A stretch of DNA of 64,000 nucleotides from Monoplex corrugatus (GCA_030674185.1 CM060307.1:74381135-74445134); one strand, 5' to 3'; positions 9,974 through 22,971 are shown, counted from the stretch's first letter. The notes: generated by a model not told the origin, from the letters alone. Translations and numbers: made by a program.

Positions 9974-11206
9974 ATGGCTTCAGTTGTAGACAGTAACTTG
10001 GCTGAACAGAGTACTGTAGCTTACCTGGCCACAAAAGACCCGTCAATGATTGTCCGCAAAGACCACCAACCCGTGCAGCTTGGCCTCGCCAAGGTGTCTC
10101 TCATGAACTTCACAGTGGATACTGTGTACAACAACTCTTCGCTGTCTCTGCAAAGCAACGACACCACAGCCTTGGACTGTGATGCCATCTTAAAAGACAC
10201 AGCAGCCCCTCCTCCCCTGTACGGGCAGGCTGCTACCTATGGCGTGTCCTTTATCCTTCTGCTTGTTCCCCTTCTGACAATATTCGGTAACTCGGTTACC
10301 ATTCTAGCAGTGTTGACTCACCGGAAACTTAGGACTAAGACTAATGCCTTCATTGTATCACTGGCGATAGCAGACCTGTGTGTGTCGCTGTTGGTGATGC
10401 CTTTCGGGATCTACCAGCAGGCCAACAACAAGACGTGGTTGTTGGGGGACACCGTGTGCCAACTGTCCGCCAGTTTTGACGTCATGATGTGCACGGTGTC
10501 CATTTTTCACCTGTCCTCTCTGGCCATTGACCGATACCTGGCCATCTGCAGGCCCTTCCTTCACGAGCGCATGACGATACGCATGATTGTGGGCATGCTG
10601 GTCTTCTGCTGGGTCACGCCCATCTTCATCTCCTTCCTGCCCATCATGAACGGTTGGAACACGGTGGGGATCGAGGATTATCTCCAGTGTGCTTTCCCCC
10701 CTGATGCTCAAGCGTGTATGTTCATCGTCAACATCCCTTTCTCCATCGTTTGCTCCCTCATCGCGTTTTACATCCCTGTCATTTTCATGGGCGTCTGCAA
10801 TGTCAAGATCTACATGGCAGCCAGTAGACAGGCTCACCAGATCCGAACCTTGGAGGAGGCAGGCAACCATAACCATATGAGTCATCACAAACGGAAAAAG
10901 TTCCACCACGAAACCAAGGCGGCCAAGACTTTGGGCATCATCATGGGCTGCTTCAGCGTGTGCTGGTTCCCGTTCTTCATCATGAACATCATCGACCCCA
11001 TCATCGGCTACCGCATCCCCTACATTCCTTGGATGGTGGCCCTGTGGCTGGGCTACATCAACTCCATGATGAACCCCGTGCTCTACTTCTTCTTCAACAG
11101 ACACTTCAACTACGCCTTCCACCGACTCCTGCGCTGCCGCGTGTGCAAGGGAGTAAGAGACTATGAAGAGGACATGACCACGGGCATCACCAACACGTCG
11201 GAATGA
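9974..11206 (+). CDS. HTR4-like: 5-HT4-like serotonin receptor (class A GPCR), single coding exon
   Basis: A 410-residue seven-helix receptor of the plasma membrane, expected to bind serotonin and, by analogy with 5-HT4, to raise cAMP through Gs. The start ATG at 9974 lies in a strong context (GCCATGG) and is the first in-frame ATG. The N-terminus (1-87) is extracellular, with N-glycosylation sites at N45, N53/N54 and N62. TM1 is about 88-113 and TM2 about 125-147 (ALADL-type AIADL). C162 and C239 should form the usual disulfide. D169 is the amine-binding aspartate of TM3, DRY is 186-188, CWFP is 330-333 in TM6 and NPVLY is 367-371. Cysteines 388 and 391 could be palmitoylated. Family-specific matches to 5-HT4 are AFYIP in TM5, AHQI and EEAG in loop 3, ETKAAKTLGIIMGCF, and LWLGYINS. 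No intron interrupts it. Other amine receptors (trace amine, 5-HT7-like) are less likely. The same frame continues after the stop. Confidence 0.9.
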   Translation: MASVVDSNLAEQSTVAYLATKDPSMIVRKDHQPVQLGLAKVSLMNFTVDTVYNNSSLSLQSNDTTALDCDAILKDTAAPPPLYGQAATYGVSFILLLVPLLTIFGNSVTILAVLTHRKLRTKTNAFIVSLAIADLCVSLLVMPFGIYQQANNKTWLLGDTVCQLSASFDVMMCTVSIFHLSSLAIDRYLAICRPFLHERMTIRMIVGMLVFCWVTPIFISFLPIMNGWNTVGIEDYLQCAFPPDAQACMFIVNIPFSIVCSLIAFYIPVIFMGVCNVKIYMAASRQAHQIRTLEEAGNHNHMSHHKRKKFHHETKAAKTLGIIMGCFSVCWFPFFIMNIIDPIIGYRIPYIPWMVALWLGYINSMMNPVLYFFFNRHFNYAFHRLLRCRVCKGVRDYEEDMTTGITNTSE

Positions 11207-11464
11207 CTCCGAGCCTCGCATCATGATCTCAACATGGCAGACAGACGCAACTCCAGCCGGTCCAACCAGTCCATTCTCCCCAGCGCCAGTTCTTCAGAGC
11301 CCTTCTCCATCCCCCTTCCCGTCACTCACAGCCGACGCACCAGCAACTGTAGTCATGACGGCCGCCATCTCCACCCTAACGGTCATCAGCATATGGAAGG
11401 CATCAGGATGATTCCACATGACACGGAGGATACCGTGGCTGACTGTGAGGAGACTGCAACTTGA
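11207..11464 (+). other. In-frame 85-codon open extension beyond the receptor stop
   Basis: After GAA-TGA-CTC the receptor frame stays open for 85 codons and ends at TGA 11462-11464. The reading is Ser-, His- and Arg-rich, with blocks such as ADRRNSSRSNQS, PSASSSEPFSIPLPV and SRRTSN. This resembles the phosphorylatable cytoplasmic tail of a GPCR. It could be a stop-readthrough extension, the tail of an alternatively spliced form, a tail lost by a recent nonsense mutation, or chance. An ATG at 11234 lies in the same frame. Confidence 0.4.
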
Positions 11465-11551
11465 AGCGCACCGTCTTCATGGTCTTCTTTCTTCTTCTTT
11501 TGCTTATTCGGGCTTCTTCGTCCAGTTTATTTGCCACCTGTTTCACTCACC

Positions 11552-11557
11552 ATTAAA
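11552..11557 (+). terminator. Possible polyadenylation signal (ATTAAA)
   Basis: ATTAAA lies about 90 bp after the second in-frame stop, directly before a long CA tract. It is a common variant polyadenylation hexamer. No transcript evidence is available. Confidence 0.25.
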
Positions 11558-14038
<2,481 letters not shown>

Positions 14039-14225
14039 ATTTGTTTCTTGTTCTTTCTTTCTTTTTTTCTTTCTTTCCTTTTCTTTTCTTTTCTTTTCTT
14101 GTCTTGTCTTGTCTGTCTTTCTTTTTCTTTCTTTCATTCTTTTCTGTTCCTTCTTTCCTTTCTTCTAGCTTCTTTCATTTTCTTTCTTTTTTTTTTTCTT
14201 TCTTTATCTTTTCCCTTCTTCGTTC
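14039..14225. repeat. (CTTT)n-rich pyrimidine tract
   Basis: Mostly C/T on this strand with short interruptions. Phe/Ser-rich frames are artefacts. Confidence 0.9.
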
Positions 14226-14473
14226 TGTTATCTTCTCTGATAAAAGGACAGGTGATTCAGACTGATACATAACCTGTCTGTGTCTGTTTGCATGTGAAGA
14301 CAGAAATGTGTCAGCAAGAGTGTCTTGCTTGTTTGAGATCGAGCCCTCGCCAACTTTAGACCACAAGAGTATGATGTATTTATGAATATATGCGTTGTTG
14401 CCCCAGCCGACCCCAAAGGCCACCTCAGGAGTGACCAGGTAGTCGCAAACTAGTGCATAAGTTTGCGATAGCT

Positions 14474-14945
14474 TAGGTCACATCGACAGGAAACATGGAA
14501 CATCTTAAATGTTTTGGCAGGGATATTTCGTCTGTTTCTTATCCCTTTCATTCCCACACCCCGTCCACCAGCATCCTGTCTTGTCATCCATGATAACAAA
14601 GCAAAAAGTTAACCCTTTTGATTTCCTCACCCTATCCACCAGCTTCCTGCAGGAAGCTGGTAAATAGGGTGAGGGAATCAATGGGTTATGGGTTAAGTTT
14701 TTGCAGTTCGTGAACAAGGTGTGGGAGTCAAAGAGTTAATTAAAAGATTTCAACGAGTATAATAGAAACAGACTGACCCATCAGGAAGTTCTAACACTAC
14801 ATATGTCACATTGACGGGAAAAGCAGAATTAAAACGTTTTAGCGAGGATGTTTCGTCTGTTTCTTGCAAGATATCAACCAAAGTAATAAAAATACATTGG
14901 CCCATGATTTAGATGTAGTGTTCTAATACTATATCTCATCCCCTC
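14474..14945. repeat. Tandem duplication of about 130 bp, first unit interrupted by a MITE
   Basis: Blocks at 14474-14540 (GGTCACATCGACAGGAAA ... TTTCGTCTGTTTCTT) and 14745-14800 recur in the same order at about 14806-14866 (TGTCACATTGACGGGAAA ... TTTCGTCTGTTTCTT) and 14867-14937. The second unit is uninterrupted. The first is split exactly where the TTAA-type MITE sits. Confidence 0.7.
14543..14735. mobile_element. TTAA-flanked MITE (piggyBac-like), copy B
   Basis: The left end CCCTTTCATTCCCACACCCC is preceded by TTAT, a one-base variant of TTAA. The right end GTGGGAGTCAAAGAG is followed by TTAA (14736-14739). The interior holds the same palindromic core as copy A (14609-14696): TTAACCCTTTTGATT ... 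CCACCAGCTTCCTGCAGG and the reverse arm. The neighbouring tandem unit gives an empty-site comparison. Confidence 0.75.
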
Positions 14946-15040
14946 CTCCCCCCCCCCCTTACTTTCTTTTTTTTTCTACCTGTCACAGTCACAGTTGCAC
15001 ATGGCATATCTGAAGATTGTTAGAATGGTTTGGCTGTTTT

Positions 15041-15137
15041 CTTTTTTTTCTTTTTTCTTTTCTTTTTTTCTTTTTTTTTTCTTTTCTTTTTTTTCTTTTT
15101 TTTCTTCTTTTTCTTTCTTTTTTTTCTTTTTTTTTTG
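15041..15137. repeat. T-rich (CTTTT)n tract
   Basis: Almost entirely T with scattered C. No gene. Confidence 0.9.
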
Positions 15138-15296
15138 TATCCTCCTTCTTCCTGTACGCGTCGGAGATAAAATTGTGAAAGAATGTGTGCGTGTGGGAAT
15201 ATTGAAAGAGGGGAAGAGGAGAGATCTCAGTGTGCAAAGGATATGACAAAGGGGTAGGGGGGTTCGTTTGTGTGTGTGGGGGCTGTATGCTTGCAA

Positions 15297-15297
<1 letters not shown>

Positions 15298-15374
<77 letters not shown>
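15298..15374. repeat. (GT)n microsatellite
   Basis: Pure GT run. Confidence 0.97.
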
Positions 15375-15376
<2 letters not shown>

Positions 15377-15524
15377 TGTGTGTGTAGTCTTTGAGTGTGT
15401 GTACCAATGCATATGCGTGCGTAAGACAGCGTGAGGGCAAGCCTACCTCCAGTCATAACAGTTTATAATTCTGTGTCTGTGATTCTTAATGTCAGTTCGT
15501 CTTGTACATAGTTATACACATCTT

Positions 15525-15548
15525 ATAATAATAATAATAATAATAATT
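15525..15548. repeat. (AAT)n microsatellite
   Basis: Eight trinucleotide units. Confidence 0.9.
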
Positions 15549-15736
15549 ATCAGTGTGTGTTTCAAATGAGTTAACTGTTTGTCTTCGGTATACATGCTTG
15601 TCATACTCATAACTGTGTTTCAGATGAGTAACCCAAAAAAATTGTTTTCGATAACTTTGCGTAAACCAGTGTGTTTGTTGTGCGAGTCAAAAATGTGATC
15701 TGTTTCTAACACACACTTGGTGACATTTGTTTGTGA

Positions 15737-15760
15737 TATATATATATATATATAATTATA

Positions 15761-15844
<84 letters not shown>
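15737..15844. repeat. (TA)n microsatellite, left flank of a MITE
   Basis: TA repeats with TACATA interruptions. The repeat resumes at 16086-16101, so the MITE at 15845-16085 interrupts it. Confidence 0.95.
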
Positions 15845-16085
15845 CAGGGCGGTGCAAAAGTAGGTATACAGTTATGAAAAAAGAAAACACGTACAACACT
15901 CATTGCATTTATTATACAAACAAATGGATATTGCATATACATGTAATAACAAGCACAGCCTTAATCCCTCAGATACTCAAACTGCTTGCCGTCGGTATTC
16001 ACACACTCCTCTAATCGAGAGAGGAATTAAGCATCATAATAATGATGTGATACTTACTGTATACCTACTTTTGCACCCCCCCTTG
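15845..16085 (-). mobile_element. Mariner-type internal-deletion element (MITE) with transposase C-terminal relic
   Basis: The 241-bp element starts CAGGGCGGTGCAAAAGTAGG. The reverse complement of its other end starts CAAGGGGGGGTGCAAAAGTA, so both ends share GTGCAAAAGTAGGTATACAGT. TA-repeat sequence flanks both sides, fitting the TA target of Tc1/mariner elements. On the - strand, about 16015-15965 reads RLEECVNTDGKQFEYLRD followed by a stop, which resembles the last residues of mariner-type transposases. The element therefore looks like an internally deleted mariner keeping both ends. Confidence 0.75.
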
Positions 16086-16101
16086 TATATATATATATAT
16101 G

Positions 16102-17324
16102 TATGGATGGATATATACATATGTGTATAATATTGATTACGAAAACTGGTGTGTGCAATCTGGTACTACTAACTCGGCTGTTGTCTTCATAATCATTGTT
16201 CAATGTGAGCACCACAGTCATGACAATGCTCACTTTTTCATGGTTCGTAAAGCAATGTCTTGGCAACTGCCGTAAACGTGTACAATTATTATGTGACAGC
16301 ATACATCTACACGGTTCATCAATAACTGTTCTGGTTAATGCCAACAGGACCACGTTCATTTTCATGATTGTTGACTTTTTTTTTTTTTAAAGTACCGAGA
16401 CGTCAACGCTCAAAACCACGATGAGACTGCCAGTGTTACTTTCTTTGCATTCAAGACCATCTAAACGGGGAGGGAGATAAGCATAATAAAATTATTTTCT
16501 TGGTAATAGCGGGGGGAGGGGAGGTAAGCTTATCTGGCCACAGACAGGGTGGAAGTACAGACATCCTATATAACTATATGTAAGATGTCTGTGGGTGGAG
16601 CTAGTCCTCGCATACACTATGTGTGGTAGGACTTTAAGCCTCAATCTAATAATCAATCTGTGGATGGAAGTAAGCATGTTTTGGCCACAAAGCGAGAACT
16701 TTCATCGCTGCAAAGAATCAGGGAAATAGAAAAAACATCTTCTAACATTCTCAATATAGCCCTCCCACAAACGTTTAAAGTTCCTTTCTTAGTCACAGAG
16801 TGTGTGTAGTTGTATCAAATTTCTCTCGAAATTTGTTACAATCATTTTTGTTTTTGAATTTGTTTTCTTTCAGAAACTATTTCTAGGTAATTTGTTTTTA
16901 TTTGATCTTTGAAATTTAACGATATTGAAAATGGTTCGAGTTTTATTCGTGACTGGGTTTGATTATTTCAGTGTTGTGTTATGGGTTGTTCTTAATGTAA
17001 ATGTCAGTGCAAGATAACATGACAATTTTTTTGTAAAAACGATGCTGATGACTCCATTTTTCTATAAAACTGGTTTTGTTTTCAAGTTGATAGATGATTC
17101 ATGAAGATTCATTTTCACACTTCATCGAATACCACAAATATCAGTGTCTCTGTGTAATAAATCTCAATGCTAGACCTGCCATAAAAAAAATTACTGTTTA
17201 ATGTTTCAAGAATCTGTGTATTTCTACAATTTTGGTCGGTTTTTCTCGTGTCACAGTTAAATTTCAGAGAGCAAAGTTAAAACGCTTTTTCAACTCATCA
17301 GTGCTTATCTCTTTCAGAAAAGCT
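16102..17324. other. Unannotated sequence with one small hairpin
   Basis: No gene is recognised. A 9-bp inverted repeat (ACAGACATC at 16557-16565, GATGTCTGT at 16584-16592) encloses an AT-rich loop. Confidence 0.45.
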
Positions 17325-17440
17325 GATTGGTTCTCTTGATAAACCCTTGGACTCTAGGTTTCATGACCTCCAGTTCAACCCCAGCCAGCAACGTTAAAAA
17401 TTGGCCTGTTCACTGTCCATCTTAATGTTTCCATTACTCT
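17325..17440 (+). repeat. SINE-like repeat (family shared with 37590)
   Basis: GGTTCTCTTGATAAACCCTTGGA, then a box B-like AGTTCAACCCCAG and TTGGCCTGTTCACTGTCCATC. The repeat at 37595-37735 has GGTTCTTTTGATAGATCCATGGA, TGTTCAATCCCAACCC and CTGGCCCATTAGCTACCCATC. The shared order suggests a tRNA-derived SINE family with diverged copies. Confidence 0.5.
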
Positions 17441-17595
17441 GGTGGTGCCAGCTTAACATTTCAAGGTCCTTCTTTCTCCCTCCCCCCACCCCCTTCTCTA
17501 CTTTTCCCCTCAAGAACTTGCCAATGCACAGGATTTTGCACAGGCTCGCAGAGTCTGCCAAGATAAATGTTGGCATATATATGGAATGAATAGTC

Positions 17596-17716
17596 CGATT
17601 TTGTTGTTGCTGTTGTAGTTGTTGTTTGTTGTTGTTGTTGTTTTTCGTTGTTGTTTTTTTGTTTGTTTGTTTGGTTGGTTGGTTGTTGTTTTTTTGTTGT
17701 TGTTTTTTTGTTTTTT
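17596..17716. repeat. (GTT)n-rich tract
   Basis: GTT and GTTT repeats. Confidence 0.9.
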
Positions 17717-17739
17717 GTTCAGTTTTTACGTCGACACCC

Positions 17740-17962
17740 AACCTCAGGTGATATGGCCGACGGGGATATACAGTATAACTATCCCTGGGAAATTGGGGAA
17801 GGGAGGCTTATCTAATCCTATACTGACACCACCAGAACAACAATGATGTTAAAATGGGACAGTGAGAAGGCCAGTTTGAATACAGCGCACCCCGGGACTC
17901 GAACCCACAACCATACCATGTGAATCCGACGCTCAACCAACTGAGCCTCTGAGGCCTGCGCG
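17740..17962 (-). repeat. tRNA-derived SINE
   Basis: Read on the - strand, the head has a box A-like TCAGTTGGTTGAGCGTCGG and box B GGTTCGAGTCC preceded by GGTTGT. A body of about 130 bp follows. The tRNA-like head lies at about 17885-17962. Confidence 0.75.
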
Positions 17963-18367
17963 TTTAGTCCGAATAGTCCGAATGCGTCGAACCCTTCTTA
18001 AATAAACTCGAGTCCAAATGATTTGAACTCCAAACTCTTACAGAATTGTGTCAACAGGCCAAAATTCAGGTTCAGCACATTGTTAATGTATACATTTTTT
18101 GACGTTACCAACTTGACAAATTTCTCAAATTTTTGCATTCCCCGTATGCATATGTTGTTTCGGAAATAAACAGGTCCTAATATACTTCAGCTTTATAAAG
18201 TTTCGTGAATTAATGTTTTGGTTAGAACCAGCTTACTACAAGCATTTCGTTTTCTAAAAGACATGACATATTCAGCTGTACCTCTTAATCTTTTATTCCC
18301 CTTTATCTGTGTTGATATAGATCATGATACATTGAAATATTGAAGTACGCTTCCAAAATTTTTTTTC

Positions 18368-18422
18368 GGGGGGGGGGGGGGGGGAGGAGCTGTTTGTTTG
18401 TTTGTTTGTTTGTTTGTTTGTT
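18368..18422. repeat. Poly-G then (GTTT)n
   Basis: A G-run at 18368-18384 and TTTG repeats at 18397-18422. Confidence 0.95.
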
Positions 18423-18742
18423 AAATCTGTAAAGACTATTTTGATATTTTGACAAGTTGACATAACAAAATTTAGTTTAAATCGCTATTTTGTGGATGCG
18501 TTTTAGTATGATTTCGATGTATGCATTGGGTGAGAATCTCAGTGATGGTGTGGAAATTGAAAGATAGATGTTTCATTGTCATTATCACTCTGTCATTCTT
18601 AATCAATATTGTCATCGTGAAATTATCGCTGTTGTTCAGTGATTGTTGCCGTGAAGAAAATATGAAGCTATTGAAACTGTCTGGACATCAAACGTCTGTG
18701 TCGTGTTGTGGTGTGCTTGTGTTGTGTGTAATTATAATAATA

Positions 18743-19117
18743 ACGACAACAACAAGAAAAATATGAAGAAAAAGAGAAAAAGAAGACGACGACGACGACG
18801 AAGAAGAAGAAGAACATGAAAAAAAGAAGAAGAAGAAGAAGAAAAGAAGAAGAAGAGAAAAAGAAGAAAAAGAAGAAGAAAAAGAAGAAGCAGCAGAAGA
18901 AGAGGAAAAAGAAAAAGAAGAAGAAGAAGAAGAAAAAGAAGAAAAATATAAAGAAGAAGAGAAGAAGAAGAAGAAGAAGAAGAAGAAGAAGAAGAAGAAG
19001 AAGAAGAAGAAGAAGAAGAAGAAGAAGAAGAAGAAGAAGAAGAAGAAGAAGAAGAAGAAAAGAAAGAAGAAAGAAGAAGAAGAAGAAAAGAAGAATATAA
19101 GAAAAGAAGAAGAAGAA
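18743..19117. repeat. Purine-only (GAA)n tract
   Basis: About 370 bp nearly free of pyrimidines on this strand. A long pure GAA run occupies 18962-19059. The Lys/Arg and Ser/Leu frames are artefacts. Confidence 0.95.
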
Positions 19118-19341
19118 AACTGTCCATTGATTTATTGCTGGATCTGCTTGTCATAATGTAACAGACAAGCGCGCAAGTACGTGTACACACCTAATGCACG
19201 CGAACGCGGACACCCACATTCCCAAACACACACGCACGTGCACATGTGTTGAAAGCACACAAACATTCTAATGTGATGAAAGCATACAAATATTCTGTCC
19301 TTTTCGGGTGTTATTGGTATTTCCCTCAATCAAATAGTTAC

Positions 19342-19346
<5 letters not shown>

Positions 19347-19405
<59 letters not shown>

Positions 19406-19412
19406 GTCTCTC
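19347..19412. repeat. (CT)n microsatellite
   Basis: CT run with one CCT break. Confidence 0.95.
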
Positions 19413-19829
19413 TCATTTTTACTTCCAAGCCTTTCCGACATTTCATATATTATGACTCAGAAAAGTCATACAGAGTAGGTCAAGCAAGTAAAAGGCTCAC
19501 TAGTCAATCTTTGCTTTAGACCTACCTGCCATCTTTAATCAATACGGCACTGAATCAGAGTGTAAGCATAAATCTTCCTGTGATTTTTTGATTTTCTTGT
19601 AATTTGTGTGAAATTCAGCCTTTGGACAGTTCAGAAAACAGTGTTTTTTGTTGTTGTTGTTTTTTGTTTTTTGTTTTGTTTTGTTTTTTGTGCAAAGCGA
19701 TTGTGTTTTAGAGACAAAACATGATTTGTTCTGCAGTCACTGGTAATGGGCCTATACGACTCGATTCTTGCTGGATTCCATCTTCACTGTGGAATCCTTT
19801 TCAAATTATACAGTACTGTTACAGTTATT

Positions 19830-20130
19830 TTTGTTTAAAGCTCAGCCCACTGCGTAGAGCCATATCAGGGCTATAACTGTTTCAAAACATACACAATACT
19901 TCAACAGGACAGGGGAGAAAAGGAACAGAAAATTAAGTACAAATATCAATGCATTAGCGCACATAATTTAAGGTGATGCCTCTGGCGTTGACCACTCCGT
20001 CCAATTTATCGCACAGGGGATTTAGAAAACATACCAGAAACAAATTTAAGCATAACTAAGGACAACAAAACATGTATAAGAACGGGCCTAAATTGCCTAA
20101 AATTGCTTCCGCATATCCCATTTCCACAGA
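19830..20130 (+). repeat. Interspersed repeat, about 300 bp
   Basis: The left part (19830-19910) matches the reverse complement of 8950-9035. The right part (19973-20130) matches 25858-26020: CCAATTTATCGCACAGGGGA against CCAATTTATCACCAGGGGA, then GGGCCTAAATTGCCTAAAAT against GGGCCTAAACTGCCTAAAAT. I do not recognise the family. Confidence 0.65.
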
Positions 20131-20584
20131 TGATGAGCAAAATGTGCGACAATAAATGGTAGATGAGAGAATTCAAATATCCACGATTCTCAATGAGTAG
20201 TGGGTACTATCTTGGAAGAGGTAAAAAAACAACACAATATGACTAGAAAGCATGTAGCGTAATTTTGGACCAGTTTCAAACCAAGGGAAAATCCTTTAAT
20301 GTTTATTTCTCAAAAACAAAATTGCTTTTTTCTTTGTTTTCTCTCAGTTCTCTTTGAATTATATTTAGTAAATCGATGAAATCTATGTCCGATGAATATG
20401 TAACGATATCTTTTGTTATCAGGAAATGCGAACACTTTTCCTTCAACACATGAATTTAAACCAGAACTATACAAAATGGACCTTGCACGCCGTTTATAAT
20501 GCAGCCATTCGAACGATGTCAGAAAAAAAAAACGGACAAGACCCTTGCAAGGTGGTGTGATAATTTCCTGAAAGAGGAGATAGG

Positions 20585-20589
<5 letters not shown>

Positions 20590-20643
<54 letters not shown>

Positions 20644-20738
20644 CAGAGACAGACAGACAGACAGAGACAGACAGACAGACAGAGAGACAGACAGACACAG
20701 AGACAGACAGACAGACAGACAGACTGAGACAGAGAGAG
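20590..20738. repeat. (GA)n/(GACA)n microsatellite
   Basis: GA run at 20590-20625, then GACA-type repeats. Confidence 0.95.
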
Positions 20739-20784
20739 ACGAAACCAAGCAAAGGACGGAAGGAAGCCTGTAATAGACCAATAT

Positions 20785-22417
20785 GGCGTCCTTTGGCAAA
20801 TACAAAGTCTGATGCCTGCATTTATGCTGATTCCAAAGCTCGTCTGACCTCTACTGATGTATGATATCAGCACTAATATGGTGGAATCGATGGAGGCCAA
20901 AATCAACAGATACACAAGGAAATGGCATGGTGTCCCACCTGGATTCACTGACGTTATGTTTTATGTTTTTCCAAGTAAAGCTTAAATCCATTGTCAAGAA
21001 GTAGGCTACAAGGTCAGAAAGGTCGGGCTTCTAGCATGCTTTTAGACTCAGCAGTCAATGTCATGAGATAAGTCCAGCCCAAGCTGAAGACTAGCTAAAA
21101 ATGGAAAGCCTTAAGATCAGAGAAAATGCAGGACATACATCAACCAACACGCAGGGACTGGAATCAACCAAAAATAGAACAGTGGTCAAAGCCAAGGAAA
21201 AAAGCAAGAGAGAGACATGGTAAGACAAGAGATTGAGAAAGAAGAGGATGGCAAAAGAATCCAGAAGCTATCCACAAAGGCCAACAGGGGCTACAGATAA
21301 CATGGGGAAAATGCACTCCAAGAATGTCTCGGCTGGAATGGCCTATGGCATACGGTCACTCTCGGATTCAGTTTCATCCTCAGATCTTTATAAGACCTCC
21401 TGCCCTCCAGTGCAAATCTGGTGAGATAGGGGAAATCAGATGACCCTGCGTGCCCGCTTTGCCAGGGCCAATAAACAGAGGAACATACCCTGAGCTCATG
21501 CAAGGTGGCGCTAATCCCAAGGATGTTACACATAGGGGCACAATGAAGTGCTTAAAGAGATTGCGCCAACGATTAATACAGCCAGGGAAAAAAATCGCTC
21601 CAGCAGAAGCCCCAGGAACGTTCCATATGGCAGGAGGCAGCAAACTGTGGTATGAAAAAGCAGTGACATCTTGGGCAGGGAAGTGAGGTCTACAGGACTG
21701 AGTGAATGACTGGAAGCGTAGAGCAGATCTTCCTTAAAAAAAAAGAAATAAAACAAAACAAAAACACCAAGAAATCGTCAGCAAAAGCAGCTTGGGACCG
21801 AACACAGTACTTCACTTCCTTTCATCAAAACACATTATTCTGATTGAACTCACTGTGCCGTATAAAAGAAGAATAGAGGAAGCTCATTTCTATAAGACTA
21901 AAAGGTGTACCAATCTAGCCAGTAATTTGAGGAAATACCGCTTCCAAGCCAAAGCCCTCGCCATGGAGTTTGGAGCGAGGGGGTTGGTAGGCACAACTGC
22001 CAGTGACCTCAAGAAACAGCTCTCGAATTCTGAGGAGAGGAACAGAGCCCTAAAGGCAAGGAAGCAACTGAAAAGAGTTCTAGGAAGAATAAAAAGTGAA
22101 TTTCATAGGACTGAAAATTTCTCTTTGCACAGTGTCATTAGCTATGTGGTTAAGACATCCGTCACATAAAGATGACTTGGCCTCAAGGCGCTCAACCACT
22201 TGGGAGGCGCAAGTTCGAACCCAGATGGAGGAAAGAAAAGTTGATGACAGAAGGGCATCCAGGGGTTATGACCTGGATGTGGCCCGGTCTCCTTACAGTC
22301 TAAGATGTTAAAGCCGAAACAATTGCTTGAGAGGGCTTCTTCTCTGAGGACTCTCTGCTGTCCAACTCTCCTAAGCGTTTTTTTTTTTGTTTTTGTTTTT
22401 TCCTACCTTTAAGTTCT
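20785..22417 (+). mobile_element. R2/HERO-like LINE, degraded 5'-truncated copy
   Basis: The sequence is collinear with 58900-60523. Shared blocks include ATACAAAGTCTGRTG, GCCAAAATCAACARATACAC, the stretch encoding ILIELTVPYK, and GTGAATTTCATAGGA at the ORF end. Stops, insertions and deletions are frequent. After the ORF remnant come a tRNA-like block (22138-22250) and the tail (22251-22417) shared with the 57-60 kb copy. Confidence 0.85.
22138..22222 (+). other. tRNA-like block in the 3' UTR of the degraded HERO-like copy
   Basis: Box A-like TTAGCTATGTGGTTAAGA at 22138-22155 and box B-like AGTTCGAACCC at 22212-22222. It starts about 35 bp after the position aligned with the ORF end of the other copy. 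The same position there holds a different tRNA-like block. Confidence 0.6.
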
Positions 22418-22971
22418 TAGATTTTTTTCACAGTATTTTTCTTTGCATCTTTCCATTAGCAAACAATCGAACGTATTTGCTGCGAAGCCCTCCCATGCAG
22501 ATTATTAAATATGCACTTTAAAAGATCCTATACGTAATGCGAGTAGCTGACTCACGAAAGCAAGAAAACACCCAGCATGCACGCTCTCAATATCTGCGAC
22601 ACATAGTGGAATGTGGTTAGTTTGCTAAACAGCTTGAGTTTTCCCTGCTCCACTAGAACGTCTGAATATGTGTAATGTGCAGTGAGTTTAAATGAATTTG
22701 GAGAACAAAAGTGTACAAAAAGAATTTATAATGTATTCACTCGAAAAAGCCAGCCAATTTTAAGGGAGGCTATCAGGTTAAAAAAATCTTTCGCAACAGC
22801 TCAGGTTGTTTCCCTTGGATTAAAGTTGTCGAGTTTGTCAGCTCTTCCAAAGAACAATCGGAACTTGCTGCGTTTTCCATCTGACATATCCAGGGAAACA
22901 CTGTAAAGTGGCTTTTCATCAGAAATTCCAACATATTTATTTTTCTCTACAATTTATAGGTTAAAACCAGA
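22418..22971. other. Unannotated sequence between two LINE relics
   Basis: A 74-codon open frame at 22682-22906 is not recognised and could be chance or repeat-derived. Nothing else is supported. Confidence 0.4.

Noticed and set aside
10358..11224. 288-codon open frame on the - strand
   Set aside because: It is the exact antisense of the receptor gene. His/Asp/Val-rich composition and no known motif.
18816..19100. Poly-Arg/Lys frame
   Set aside because: Frame across the GAA repeat.
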